From Paenibacillus caseinilyticus (lineage in GTDB: Bacteria; Bacillota; Bacilli; Paenibacillales; NBRC-103111): DNA of 64,000 nucleotides. A program made the translations under genes and the position numbers. The notes beneath the pieces were generated by a model. That model saw nothing but the letters and a program-made list of their open reading frames with translations, was not told the origin of the DNA and did no database searches. The DNA lies in contig NZ_JAQAGY010000007.1 of the NCBI RefSeq assembly GCF_027533645.1, positions 238,266 through 302,265 of the forward strand, in the 5' to 3' direction. Position 1 is the first letter of the stretch. Each line of letters begins with the position of its first letter. Shown in pieces: positions 24,754-32,946 of this stretch.

Positions 24754-26127
24754 TCAGCTTCTCTTCACCACTTTGACCTGAATCCCGCTCAGCGGCCTGA
24801 GTGTAATGGAAGGTTCCAGCTTGACCGTATGCCCCTCTGCGCGCTCCAGATGATACTTCTGCATTACGGCCGACAGGAGCAGCACCGCCTCCATCATGGC
24901 AAAATTGTTGCCGATACATACACGCGGCCCCGCTCCGAATGGAAAATAGGCGTACGGCGGCAAGTTCTTCTCGAATTCCGGGGTCCACCGCTCCGGACGG
25001 AATGCTGCGGGGTTCTCGAAATAATCCGGGTGCCTGTGCATCACCCACTGGCTGACAGCCACTTCGCAGCCGGCGGGAAGCAGGTACCCTCCGATCTCCA
25101 CATCCTCTATCGGCTCACGGGAGATCAGCCACACCGGCGGATACAGCCTCATCGACTCCTTGACGACCGCATGGGCATAGGTCAGCCGGGGAAGGTCATC
25201 GTACGAAGGCAGCCGGCCTTCGAGGACCCGGTCCAGCTCCTCCAGCAGCCGGACTTCCGCTTCCGGTTCCTGTGTGAGCAGATAGAAGGTCCACGACAAG
25301 GCGTTGGCCGTCGTCTCATGCCCGGCAAGGAACAAGGTCATGACTTCGTCCCGCAGCTGCTCCCGCGACATGCCTGTTCCGTCGTCGTCCCGAGCGAGCA
25401 GCAGCATGGAGAGCAGGTCGCCCCGGTCCTCCTCACCCGATTCCCGGCGCCCATCGATGATATTGTAGATGATATGCTCGAGCTGTTCTACGCTCTTCTG
25501 CAGCCTCTTGTCCCCCGGAACGGGCAGAGCTACGGGCAGAAGACCGATCAGATGACGCACTACACTGGTGTACTGGGTCACGTACTCGTGCAGCACCTCT
25601 TCCAATGCGCTGCCTACCGCACGGCTCTCCCCCTCGGATGCGTGCAGATCGACATCGAAGAGCGTCTTGCCCACGATCTCCATCGTGCATTGCATCGTGT
25701 CGGCGTGAATGTCCCTCGTCTCCCCGTCGGTCCACCCCTTCACCATCCGCTCCGCGTAGGCGGTCATCACCTCCGCGTAATGGCGGATGCGGTGCGCATG
25801 AAAGGCAGGCTGGGATAGCCGGCGCTGCCGCAGCCAGAAGCTCCCCTCGCTTGTCACGAGTCCGTTGCCGAGCACCCTGCGCATGATGGGATCCCGGTGG
25901 TAGCCTTTGGCGAAGGTACGCTGGGTCTGGTTCAGCACCTGCTGAATGTCCTCGGGGCGGCTCAGCAGATAGGTGTCGCGGTGCGGGTCGATTCTCACCC
26001 GGACCACAGGTCCGTACTTCTCGGCGCACTGTTCAAAAAAGAGGTGCGGCTCGGAACCGAGAGACAGCAGGTTCCCGATCAAAGGGACGGGCCTCGGCCC
26101 GGGTACGCTTGCGCTTGGCTTGGTCAT
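24754..26127 (-). CDS. Cytochrome P450
   Basis: A 457-aa soluble class P450. The N-terminus has PGPRPVPLIGNLLSL. The oxygen-binding I-helix is FLAGHETTANALSW, the K-helix ExxR is ESMRLYPP, and the heme loop is FPFGAGPRVCIGNNFAMME with the Cys thiolate ligand. This form resembles the fatty-acid/long-chain hydroxylase branch related to the CYP102 heme domain, but no fused reductase is present, so a separate redox partner is required. ATG 26127 has GGGGAGAG upstream. It lies 18 nt after the DinB-like gene, with an ArsR regulator downstream and a heme-pathway gene (HemY) nearby. Confidence 0.95.
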   Translation of the reverse strand: MTKPSASVPGPRPVPLIGNLLSLGSEPHLFFEQCAEKYGPVVRVRIDPHRDTYLLSRPEDIQQVLNQTQRTFAKGYHRDPIMRRVLGNGLVTSEGSFWLRQRRLSQPAFHAHRIRHYAEVMTAYAERMVKGWTDGETRDIHADTMQCTMEIVGKTLFDVDLHASEGESRAVGSALEEVLHEYVTQYTSVVRHLIGLLPVALPVPGDKRLQKSVEQLEHIIYNIIDGRRESGEEDRGDLLSMLLLARDDDGTGMSREQLRDEVMTLFLAGHETTANALSWTFYLLTQEPEAEVRLLEELDRVLEGRLPSYDDLPRLTYAHAVVKESMRLYPPVWLISREPIEDVEIGGYLLPAGCEVAVSQWVMHRHPDYFENPAAFRPERWTPEFEKNLPPYAYFPFGAGPRVCIGNNFAMMEAVLLLSAVMQKYHLERAEGHTVKLEPSITLRPLSGIQVKVVKRS

Positions 26128-26145
26128 GGACAACTCTCCCCGTTT

Positions 26146-26715
26146 CTATGCAAAATGGGCCGCCAAATATTCTTTTCTCACTCGCTCCAGCTGTGCGAGA
26201 TGCCTCTGCGCATGCAGACACAGAAAATACATGTACTGGTAGACGTCGATTCGGCCAAGGCTGCCGACGGACATCATCGTGAGATGCAGCGTCCCCTGCC
26301 CGCTGCGCAGCTCCTCCAGGTGCCCGGCACACTCCCCGAACTGCTTCTTCAGCTCCTCCCGGATCTCCCCGGGCGGCTTCCCGCCCGCCGGCTCCATGTG
26401 GGCGGGACAGTCCCAACGGAAGGCGCCGTGGGAGGCGATCTCGTCAAGAGGATCCAGATGAGTCCCATCCTCCGGCCGATTCTCCGGTTCGCCGGCTTGT
26501 GCCGCCCGCTCCAACGCTTTCTTCGTCCCTTTGCGGATGAGGATCAGCAGATAGTGGTTGGTAAGCGAGACATGCTCCAGGATCTGCAGCGCGCTCCATC
26601 CACTCCGAGGGGGATAAGACAGCAGTTCAGGGCTCTCGAAGCACCACAAGTCGAGCTCCCGGGAGGCTGTCTCCAGCGATTCCCTGATTCTATTCCTGGT
26701 TCGGTTCATGTTCAT
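26146..26715 (-). CDS. DinB-like metal-dependent thiol transferase family protein
   Basis: A 189-aa four-helix protein. SGWSALQILEHVSLTNHYLL and CLHAQRHLAQLERV carry the three histidines of the DinB/YfiT metal site. Family members act as bacillithiol transferases or have unknown substrates. GGAGGAATCAAG precedes the ATG. It is co-oriented with the P450 and probably co-transcribed. Confidence 0.8.
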   Translation of the reverse strand: MNMNRTRNRIRESLETASRELDLWCFESPELLSYPPRSGWSALQILEHVSLTNHYLLILIRKGTKKALERAAQAGEPENRPEDGTHLDPLDEIASHGAFRWDCPAHMEPAGGKPPGEIREELKKQFGECAGHLEELRSGQGTLHLTMMSVGSLGRIDVYQYMYFLCLHAQRHLAQLERVRKEYLAAHFA

Positions 26716-26895
26716 CTTGATTCCTCCGCTGCCTCGTTGCGATTCGTTACTCTCATTCTATGCGATGGGCCGCCGCAGTTCAACGGATTGCTTCTGTCCA
26801 CGATCTGCTCACACTGCATGCCTGCGTGCCGGATGCACAAAAATCCCGCTCCGCTAAACAACTCACGAAGCAGGATCCGGGATGCGTGTATGGGC

Positions 26896-28299
26896 TTATC
26901 TTGAAACCGCAGGCGCTCCGGCCAGCTTCCGGGCCGCCTCTTCTCCGTTCGCGATACAATCCGGAATACCGACGCCATAATACGAGCATCCGGCGAGCAG
27001 GACGCCCGGATGCCTCTCAGCGAGCTTCCGCTCCAGCGACTCCACGATCTCGCGGTGTCCGATGTGATAATTGGGCATCGTCTCCTGCCACTTCGTTATA
27101 TTCCAAGTAACGGGCTGTCCGGTCAGGCCGAGACTCTTCCTCATATCCTCGAGAGCTGCCTGCAGCAGCTCTTCGTCCGTCATTCCCTTGAGCTGCTCGT
27201 AGACGGGCTTGGAGTTCTTGTAGAACAGCCGGACGAGCAGGCGCCTTCCCTCAGACGTGTGCTCCCATTTGCGGCTGGTCCAGGTGCATGCATTGCAGGA
27301 CAGATCGCTGTGCTCCGAGACGATAAAGCCGGTACCGTCCTTCGGGAGCTCGCTGTCCGCCATGTCGAAGCCCATATAGACGCTGATCAGGGAGCTGTTC
27401 TTGAGCTTGTCAAAATCCTCGTCGAGCGCCTCATCTTGCAGCAGCTGCCGGGCCGTGCTATGAAGCGTGCTGAGGACGATGTCATGGGCTTCCAGGACAG
27501 CTCCGTCCGCCAGGGTGACCAAGTAGCGTTCCCCGTCCCTGCGGATCGTCTCCGCCCGTACCCCCTTCACGATGTCAACTCCGGACCCTGCGAGCCGTTC
27601 TTCCAGCCTGTCGATCAAGGCGGAGACGCCATTCTTCAGCGACATGAACTTCTTGCTGCCCGTTCCCTTGAATTTCATCTTATTCTCGGACAAGCCCCGG
27701 ATGAGGCTGCCGTATTCGTTCTTGTACTCGATCAAATAAGGCAGTGTGGAGGCGATGGTCAGATCCGTCAGGTTCCCCGAATACACGCCGGAGAGAACCG
27801 GTGCAATCTGTTTCTCCACAAGCTCCCGGCCTAGAAAATGCTCCAAGAAACTGCCGACCGAATCATTCTTCGTAAACGTTTCGTTCGGGGTATACCAGTC
27901 TTTGAGCGCCTCGACTTTGCCTTCGGCCGATACGAGCGTGCTCTTCGCCAGCGACTCGAGGCTCAAGGGAATCCCGAATACCGTGTCTTCGGGAATCTGC
28001 TTCAGCTCGCCGTCCACATGAATATAGGACTTGCCCGTGGCGTTATAGACAACCTCCCCGCCTAGACCGAGCTCTTCGATGAACTCTGCCGCATTCTCCT
28101 TGCGGGTAACGATGGAATCGGCGCCGGTCTCCATAAGGAAGCCGCCGTCTTGCAGCGTCCGGATTTTGCCGCCGAGCCGTTCGTCGGACTCGATCAGGAT
28201 AATGCGGACCCCAGCGTTCGGGGCTTGGGTCATTTGGTTCAAATAATAGGCGGCGGACAGACCGGTAATGCCCCCGCCGATGATAACAACTGTTCTCAA
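26896..28299 (-). CDS. hemY: Coproporphyrinogen/protoporphyrinogen III oxidase
   Basis: A 467-aa FAD enzyme. The dinucleotide-binding motif is VIIGGGITGLSAAYYL followed by ESDERLGGKIRT. The C-terminus LLAGCSYYGVGIPDCIANGEEAARKL is the conserved end of Gram-positive HemY (CgoX), which oxidises coproporphyrinogen III in the coproporphyrin-dependent heme route. The start is TTG 28299 after AGAGGTGTG. The hemEH genes are not adjacent, so this gene is separated from the usual hemEHY operon or is a second copy. Confidence 0.93.
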   Translation of the reverse strand: MRTVVIIGGGITGLSAAYYLNQMTQAPNAGVRIILIESDERLGGKIRTLQDGGFLMETGADSIVTRKENAAEFIEELGLGGEVVYNATGKSYIHVDGELKQIPEDTVFGIPLSLESLAKSTLVSAEGKVEALKDWYTPNETFTKNDSVGSFLEHFLGRELVEKQIAPVLSGVYSGNLTDLTIASTLPYLIEYKNEYGSLIRGLSENKMKFKGTGSKKFMSLKNGVSALIDRLEERLAGSGVDIVKGVRAETIRRDGERYLVTLADGAVLEAHDIVLSTLHSTARQLLQDEALDEDFDKLKNSSLISVYMGFDMADSELPKDGTGFIVSEHSDLSCNACTWTSRKWEHTSEGRRLLVRLFYKNSKPVYEQLKGMTDEELLQAALEDMRKSLGLTGQPVTWNITKWQETMPNYHIGHREIVESLERKLAERHPGVLLAGCSYYGVGIPDCIANGEEAARKLAGAPAVSR

Positions 28300-28539
28300 A
28301 GCAACACACCTCTGGGAATGGATAGATTAGGTTCGGCAGCCTTACTGCATGCAGTAAACTACCTATAGCATACTACGGTTCGGCCTTTCCTCCAAATGAA
28401 ACAGATCACACACTGGAGTCCCACCGATTCGCAAGCCCCCGCGCTACCCGCTCCGCGTTCCGGGTTCTGGTAAATTCATGAATAACCCCTCCCTGCAATT
28501 GGTAAGCTACCGTAGACTCACTTACTTGAGGAGGAACCC

Positions 28540-29583
28540 ATGAAGTATATGTCCAGGCTTGTCTTCTGCATCCTAGTGACCCTGCTGGCCATACAGCCGA
28601 TGACTGCGGGCGAGGCTGCCGCCCGGTCGACAGGCGGCGATGCGGCCGATTCGATCGTAACGGTCGAATCGATCAATCCGATCACGCTGCAGGTCACGTT
28701 CTCCGCACCGATCCCGGCAGCGGAGGTTACCGTGGATACCGCCAAGCAGAACTTCCAGTTCAGCGGCGGGCTGGCCGTGCGCAATGTGCCCCAACTGAAG
28801 AACGGGGCCATGGCCACCTATATCGTCCCTACCACCACCCAAGCGCCGGGTACCCTGTATTCCTTGACCTACAAGGGCCAGGAACCGGTCAAATTCACAG
28901 GCAACCCGTATAAGATCAAAGTACGCTCCGCCAGCCAGGTCAGCTACGATACCTTGGAGATCGAATCGTCGCTGGAGGACGGAGTGACGGATTACTCCAA
29001 TATCGTGCAGGCGTATGCCGGCAAGCGGGGCGGGCTTGATTTTGCCGTCGATGAACAGATGCAGCACGCGGGCCGGACCTACCAAGTGATCTCGTCCTTA
29101 CGGGACAGTTATGTGCTCGTGACGCCCGAAGGCGGAGCGGCGGTCAAAGCGACCTATGTCCCGTACACGCAGAACACGGACAGGCGGCAGGCGCCGAAAT
29201 TCCGGCTTCCCGAAGGAACCGTCTTCCAAGCCGGCACCAAGTATACGGTAACCTCCGATTGGGCCGATATTGCGGCTCCGTCCTTCACGGCGAAGACGAT
29301 CGCTGCCCTGGAGATCTCGGGCGTGAAGGCCTTGAACGCCGCCACGCTCGAAGTGACGCTCTCGAGCGATCCGCAGGACGAGCTCTTCGCTTCCCGGCGC
29401 CTGCTGCTCTCCGCTCCCGACGGTACCCTGCTCACGGCGCAATATAAAGTCACCACACGCCAAGGAGCTTCCGCCCAGTTCGAGATTCTCGCGGGTGGGC
29501 AGATGAAGCAAGGGACGACCTACACCCTGCACCCGGTCGGATACTGGTCCATCCTAAAAGGAACACAGACGGTTTCCTTCTAA
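28540..29583 (+). CDS. Secreted protein with Ig-like/adhesion-type repeats, hypothetical
   Basis: A 347-aa protein with a signal peptide (MKYMSRLVFCILVTLLAIQ..., cleavage after about residue 28). Two segments, VESINPITLQVTFSAPIPAAEV and ISGVKALNAATLEVTLSSDPQ, are similar to each other and to the SbsA Ig-like / bacterial-adhesion domains seen in S-layer proteins. No SLH domain is visible. GAGGAGGAACCC precedes the ATG, and a terminator follows. Probably wall-associated; function unknown. Confidence 0.65.
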   Translation: MKYMSRLVFCILVTLLAIQPMTAGEAAARSTGGDAADSIVTVESINPITLQVTFSAPIPAAEVTVDTAKQNFQFSGGLAVRNVPQLKNGAMATYIVPTTTQAPGTLYSLTYKGQEPVKFTGNPYKIKVRSASQVSYDTLEIESSLEDGVTDYSNIVQAYAGKRGGLDFAVDEQMQHAGRTYQVISSLRDSYVLVTPEGGAAVKATYVPYTQNTDRRQAPKFRLPEGTVFQAGTKYTVTSDWADIAAPSFTAKTIAALEISGVKALNAATLEVTLSSDPQDELFASRRLLLSAPDGTLLTAQYKVTTRQGASAQFEILAGGQMKQGTTYTLHPVGYWSILKGTQTVSF

Positions 29584-29645
29584 GAAGCGCATCTATTGAA
29601 GAGATGCTCTCTTCCGGCTGCGCCGCTTTTCTCTTCTGGCTCCAG

Positions 29646-29688
29646 GCTGCTGCGCCCGCGGGATCCCCGGGTGCAGCAGCTTTTGTTT
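29646..29688 (+). terminator. Intrinsic terminator
   Basis: GCTGCTGCGCCC pairs with GGGTGCAGCAGC, followed by TTTTGTTT, downstream of the secreted protein gene. Confidence 0.8.
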
Positions 29689-29805
29689 ACCCCAACCGAA
29701 AATCCGGTTAAAATAAAACGAATCCCGAGCGGCGAATGTATTGGCGTATTTCATCAGTGGATTCAATCGACGGATTCAATCAATGATCCCTTTGGCAGGT
29801 GGCTT

Positions 29806-30981
29806 ATGGTACAAGCTTATCTTTTTCCGATTGCGTATGCTTTTTTACTGTTTCCGGTCGCAGCCTTCTTCTTTACGCTGCCGTTTCTTATCGTCCAGTA
29901 CCGGCGATACGGTTATATCAACAAGATCCGGTCCTTCCTCCTGTATCTCATGCTGCTCTACCTCATGAATGCTTTCTTCCTCGTGCTGCTGCCTCTTCCG
30001 GCGACCCGGGATAATGCGGCGCTGCCCGGTGGAGACCTGCAGCCGATCCCGCTCTATTTTCTGCATGACATTCTGAAGGAAACGTCCGTGAATCCGGCGC
30101 AGCCTTCGAGCTATTGGCATCTGGTGAAGGAGCGCGCGTTCCTGCAGGTCATATTCAACGTGGCCCTGACCGTGCCGTTCGGCATGTTCCTGCGCTATTA
30201 CTTCCGCACGTCCTGGAGCCGGTGCCTGCTTCTGTCGCTGCTGCTCTCCCTCTTCTTCGAGGTAACGCAGGGCACCGGCATCTACGGCCTGTATGCCCAT
30301 CCCTACCGGATCTTCGATGTAGATGATCTCATCGCCAACACGTTCGGGGGCATGGCCGGCTTCCTCCTCGCCGCATGGCTCTCGGGGCTGCTGCCGCGCA
30401 TCGAACGGCTCGATGCCGGCGTCGATGTGGCATCGGGGCGCGTCTCCTACACGAGACGGGCGGCAGCCTTCACGGTAGACTTCGTCATCTGGACCGCCTT
30501 CTTGGCGCTGCTGGATTTCTTAAGGGCTCCTTATGCCTTCTGGATCTCCAGCGGCCTCTACTTCATGCTGGTCCCGTACCTCTGGAGGGGACGCACCTTC
30601 GGCAAGTGGCTGGTGCGGATACAGCTTCGAGGTACCGGAGGACGCATCACGCTGCCGGCTCTGGTCATCCGGTATGGGCTGCTGTACTGGATTTTCTTCG
30701 GCGCAGCTTCCTTCTTGCAAGATTCGGGCCTGCTGAGTACGCTGCCTCCGCTTGTGTCCGTAAGCATCCAGGGGCTGCTCTTCCTGGCTTACGCGTTATT
30801 CTTCCTGCATCTCCTCTCCCGCCTGTTCAACCCGGGCTCGCTCCTGTTCTACGAGAAGCTCAGCGCTACTTCGCACCGGATCTACTGGACGGAGAAGCCG
30901 ATGCCGCAGGAGAACGGGACACCGGCGGATGCCGGGTCGCCTGCAATCGATGGAACGGGGAACGGCCCGCCGCCCGCATAG
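29806..30981 (+). CDS. VanZ-like / RDD fusion membrane protein
   Basis: A 391-aa membrane protein. The first half (about residues 1-200) is VanZ-like, with LPLPATRDN, VNVALTVPFG-like FNVALTVPFGMFLRYYF and the motif FEVTQGTGIYGLYAHPYRIFDVDDLIANTFGG. The second half begins at RRAAAFTVDFVIW and is an RDD domain (RTFGKWLVRIQLRG). The fusion is known in Bacillales; function is uncertain (VanZ gives low-level teicoplanin resistance in enterococci). ATG 29806 with AGGTGG is preferred over the longer frame from 29596, whose N-terminus overlaps the terminator. Confidence 0.8.
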   Translation: MVQAYLFPIAYAFLLFPVAAFFFTLPFLIVQYRRYGYINKIRSFLLYLMLLYLMNAFFLVLLPLPATRDNAALPGGDLQPIPLYFLHDILKETSVNPAQPSSYWHLVKERAFLQVIFNVALTVPFGMFLRYYFRTSWSRCLLLSLLLSLFFEVTQGTGIYGLYAHPYRIFDVDDLIANTFGGMAGFLLAAWLSGLLPRIERLDAGVDVASGRVSYTRRAAAFTVDFVIWTAFLALLDFLRAPYAFWISSGLYFMLVPYLWRGRTFGKWLVRIQLRGTGGRITLPALVIRYGLLYWIFFGAASFLQDSGLLSTLPPLVSVSIQGLLFLAYALFFLHLLSRLFNPGSLLFYEKLSATSHRIYWTEKPMPQENGTPADAGSPAIDGTGNGPPPA

Positions 30982-31020
30982 TACCCCGGGCTCGCCTAGT
31001 TCCGCTTGTGTTCCTAACCC

Positions 31021-31071
31021 AAAGCGCCCTGCCTGACGGAGTTCTCATACCTCCGTCAGGCAGGGCGTTTT
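31021..31071. terminator. Strong bidirectional terminator
   Basis: AAAGCGCCCTGCCTGACGGAG pairs perfectly with its complement CTCCGTCAGGCAGGGCGTTT around a 9-nt loop, then TTTT. It lies between the convergent VanZ-RDD and beta-galactosidase genes. Confidence 0.9.
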
Positions 31072-31093
31072 GGGTGCAGCATGATTAGTCAGA

Positions 31094-32869
31094 TTAGAAT
31101 TCGGGCACGACGGTCACGGGAACGCCGAGATCCGGCTCTGCGGTCAGCTGCAGCTCGCCTGCTGCGGCTCCGTGGAGTTCGAAGATCACGAGCTCGTTCG
31201 TCCCTTGGCGCAGCAGCGGCCCCGGCACATACAGCGTCTTCTGGGGACCGCGCTCCCAGTATCGGCCGAGGTTGAAGCCGTTAACGAAGACGACGCCTTT
31301 GTTCCACCCATCCAGGCGCAGGAACGTATCAGCCGGCTCATCGGCCTCGAAGAAGGCTTGGTAGAACGCTGGGCCGCCCACCGCTTCCCCTTCGCCCATC
31401 GGCACGAAATCCAGGCCCTCGAGCGAGTCGAGCGGCAGCGGATACATCGTCCAGTCATACTGGAACTGGTTATCGAGACGCACGCCCTCGGTAATTCCCT
31501 TGCGGTCATGGAGCAGCGGACCGTAGTTGATCCGTCCCATGTTCTCGACCAGGATGTCGAGACGGGCTCCTTCGGGCGGGATCTCGGCAGCAATCGGCTG
31601 CGGGTTCCAGCGCTCCACGACCCCAGCCGGCGTCCCGTCGAGGAATACCTGGGCCCGGTCCCGCACCTCCTGCACATGCAGCTGCTGGCCGGTGCGCGGG
31701 CCGCTCACCCTGGCGGAATACAATACGAAGCCGTAGGCTTGCCCGAGCTTCTCCATCGTCTCCGGGCAGGGGCGCTGTACGGGTACCGAGAGCTTACCCA
31801 GTTGCGAGAACAACCCGGCCTTCCCCGTGACCCGGACCGTGCCATAGCTGCGTCGGGGGATCGGGGCGGGGAGATCCAGCTCGCCGAGCGGCACATGCTT
31901 CGCCAGCATCTCCCGGACGGCATAATATTTGGCCGTCGGCTCCCCCCACTCGCTGAGCGGACTGTCATAGTCATAGCTCGTGATTGTCGGCTCGTACATC
32001 TTAATATGGTTCGCCCCGTTGTAGAACCCGAAGTTCGTGCCGCCGTGGAACATATAAAAATTCACATGGGCTCCCGCCTCCAGCATCTCGCCGAACACCC
32101 GCGCGGCATCCGCCGCATCCCGCATGTGGTGCTCTTCCATCCAGTGGTCGAACCATCCGTTCCAGTACTCCATGCACATCAGCGGACCTTCAGGCTGATA
32201 TTCCCGCAGCTTGTCGAACGATTCCCCGGTCCGGGATCCGAAGTTCACCGTAGCGAACACCCCGGGAACCGATCCGCCCTGCAGCATCGAATCCGTCGGT
32301 CCGTCGGAAGTGAACAGCGGCACATCGATGCCGCGCCGCACCAGGCTGTCCCGCAGATGCTCGAGATAGGCCCGGTCGCTGCCATAGCTGCCGTACTCAT
32401 TCTCCACCTGTACCATCAGGACCGGCCCGCCGTTCGAGATCAGCAGCGGCAGGAGGCGCGGGATAAGCTCGTCGTAATAAGCGTCGACCTTGGCAAGATA
32501 AGCGGGATCGGAGCAGCGCAGCCGCAGATCCGGCTCCGCCAGCAGCCAGGCCGGGAGCCCGCCGAATTCCCACTCGGCGCAGATGTAAGGGCTTGGCCGG
32601 ACGATCACGTGGAGCCCGAGCCTCCCCGCCAGGCGGACGAAGCCTTCCAGATCGGCCAGCCCGTCGAAGACGAAACGGCCCTCCTGCGGTTCATGCAGAT
32701 TCCAGGGAACATAGGTCTCCGCCGTATTGAACCCGCAGGCTTTCAGCTTCAGGAGCCGGTCCTCCCAGTACTCGGGGACGATACGGAAATAGTGGATCGC
32801 CCCGGACAGCAGCCGGATCTCCTTGTCATCCAATAAGAACTTGTCTTTCTCTATCCGAAATACAGCCAT
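31094..32869 (-). CDS. GH35 beta-galactosidase
   Basis: A 591-aa glycoside hydrolase of family 35. The N-terminus LSGAIHYFRIVPEYWEDRL is the family hallmark. The acid/base is Glu158 in VQVENEYGSYG and the nucleophile Glu234 in MCMEYWNGWF. C-terminal jelly-roll domains follow (VFLDGTPAGVVERW, GVVFVNGFNLGRYWERGPQ). No signal peptide, so it acts in the cytoplasm on imported oligosaccharides. ATG 32869 has GAGGAGAGAG upstream. It is the last gene of the PL8 locus and its stop faces a strong terminator. Confidence 0.95.
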   Translation of the reverse strand: MAVFRIEKDKFLLDDKEIRLLSGAIHYFRIVPEYWEDRLLKLKACGFNTAETYVPWNLHEPQEGRFVFDGLADLEGFVRLAGRLGLHVIVRPSPYICAEWEFGGLPAWLLAEPDLRLRCSDPAYLAKVDAYYDELIPRLLPLLISNGGPVLMVQVENEYGSYGSDRAYLEHLRDSLVRRGIDVPLFTSDGPTDSMLQGGSVPGVFATVNFGSRTGESFDKLREYQPEGPLMCMEYWNGWFDHWMEEHHMRDAADAARVFGEMLEAGAHVNFYMFHGGTNFGFYNGANHIKMYEPTITSYDYDSPLSEWGEPTAKYYAVREMLAKHVPLGELDLPAPIPRRSYGTVRVTGKAGLFSQLGKLSVPVQRPCPETMEKLGQAYGFVLYSARVSGPRTGQQLHVQEVRDRAQVFLDGTPAGVVERWNPQPIAAEIPPEGARLDILVENMGRINYGPLLHDRKGITEGVRLDNQFQYDWTMYPLPLDSLEGLDFVPMGEGEAVGGPAFYQAFFEADEPADTFLRLDGWNKGVVFVNGFNLGRYWERGPQKTLYVPGPLLRQGTNELVIFELHGAAAGELQLTAEPDLGVPVTVVPEF

Positions 32870-32946
32870 GGTTTCTCTCTCCTCAATCCTCTATAAGTAA
32901 AATGAGTCGCTCTATGAATAACAATGGCCTGTGAGCCACATCCATC

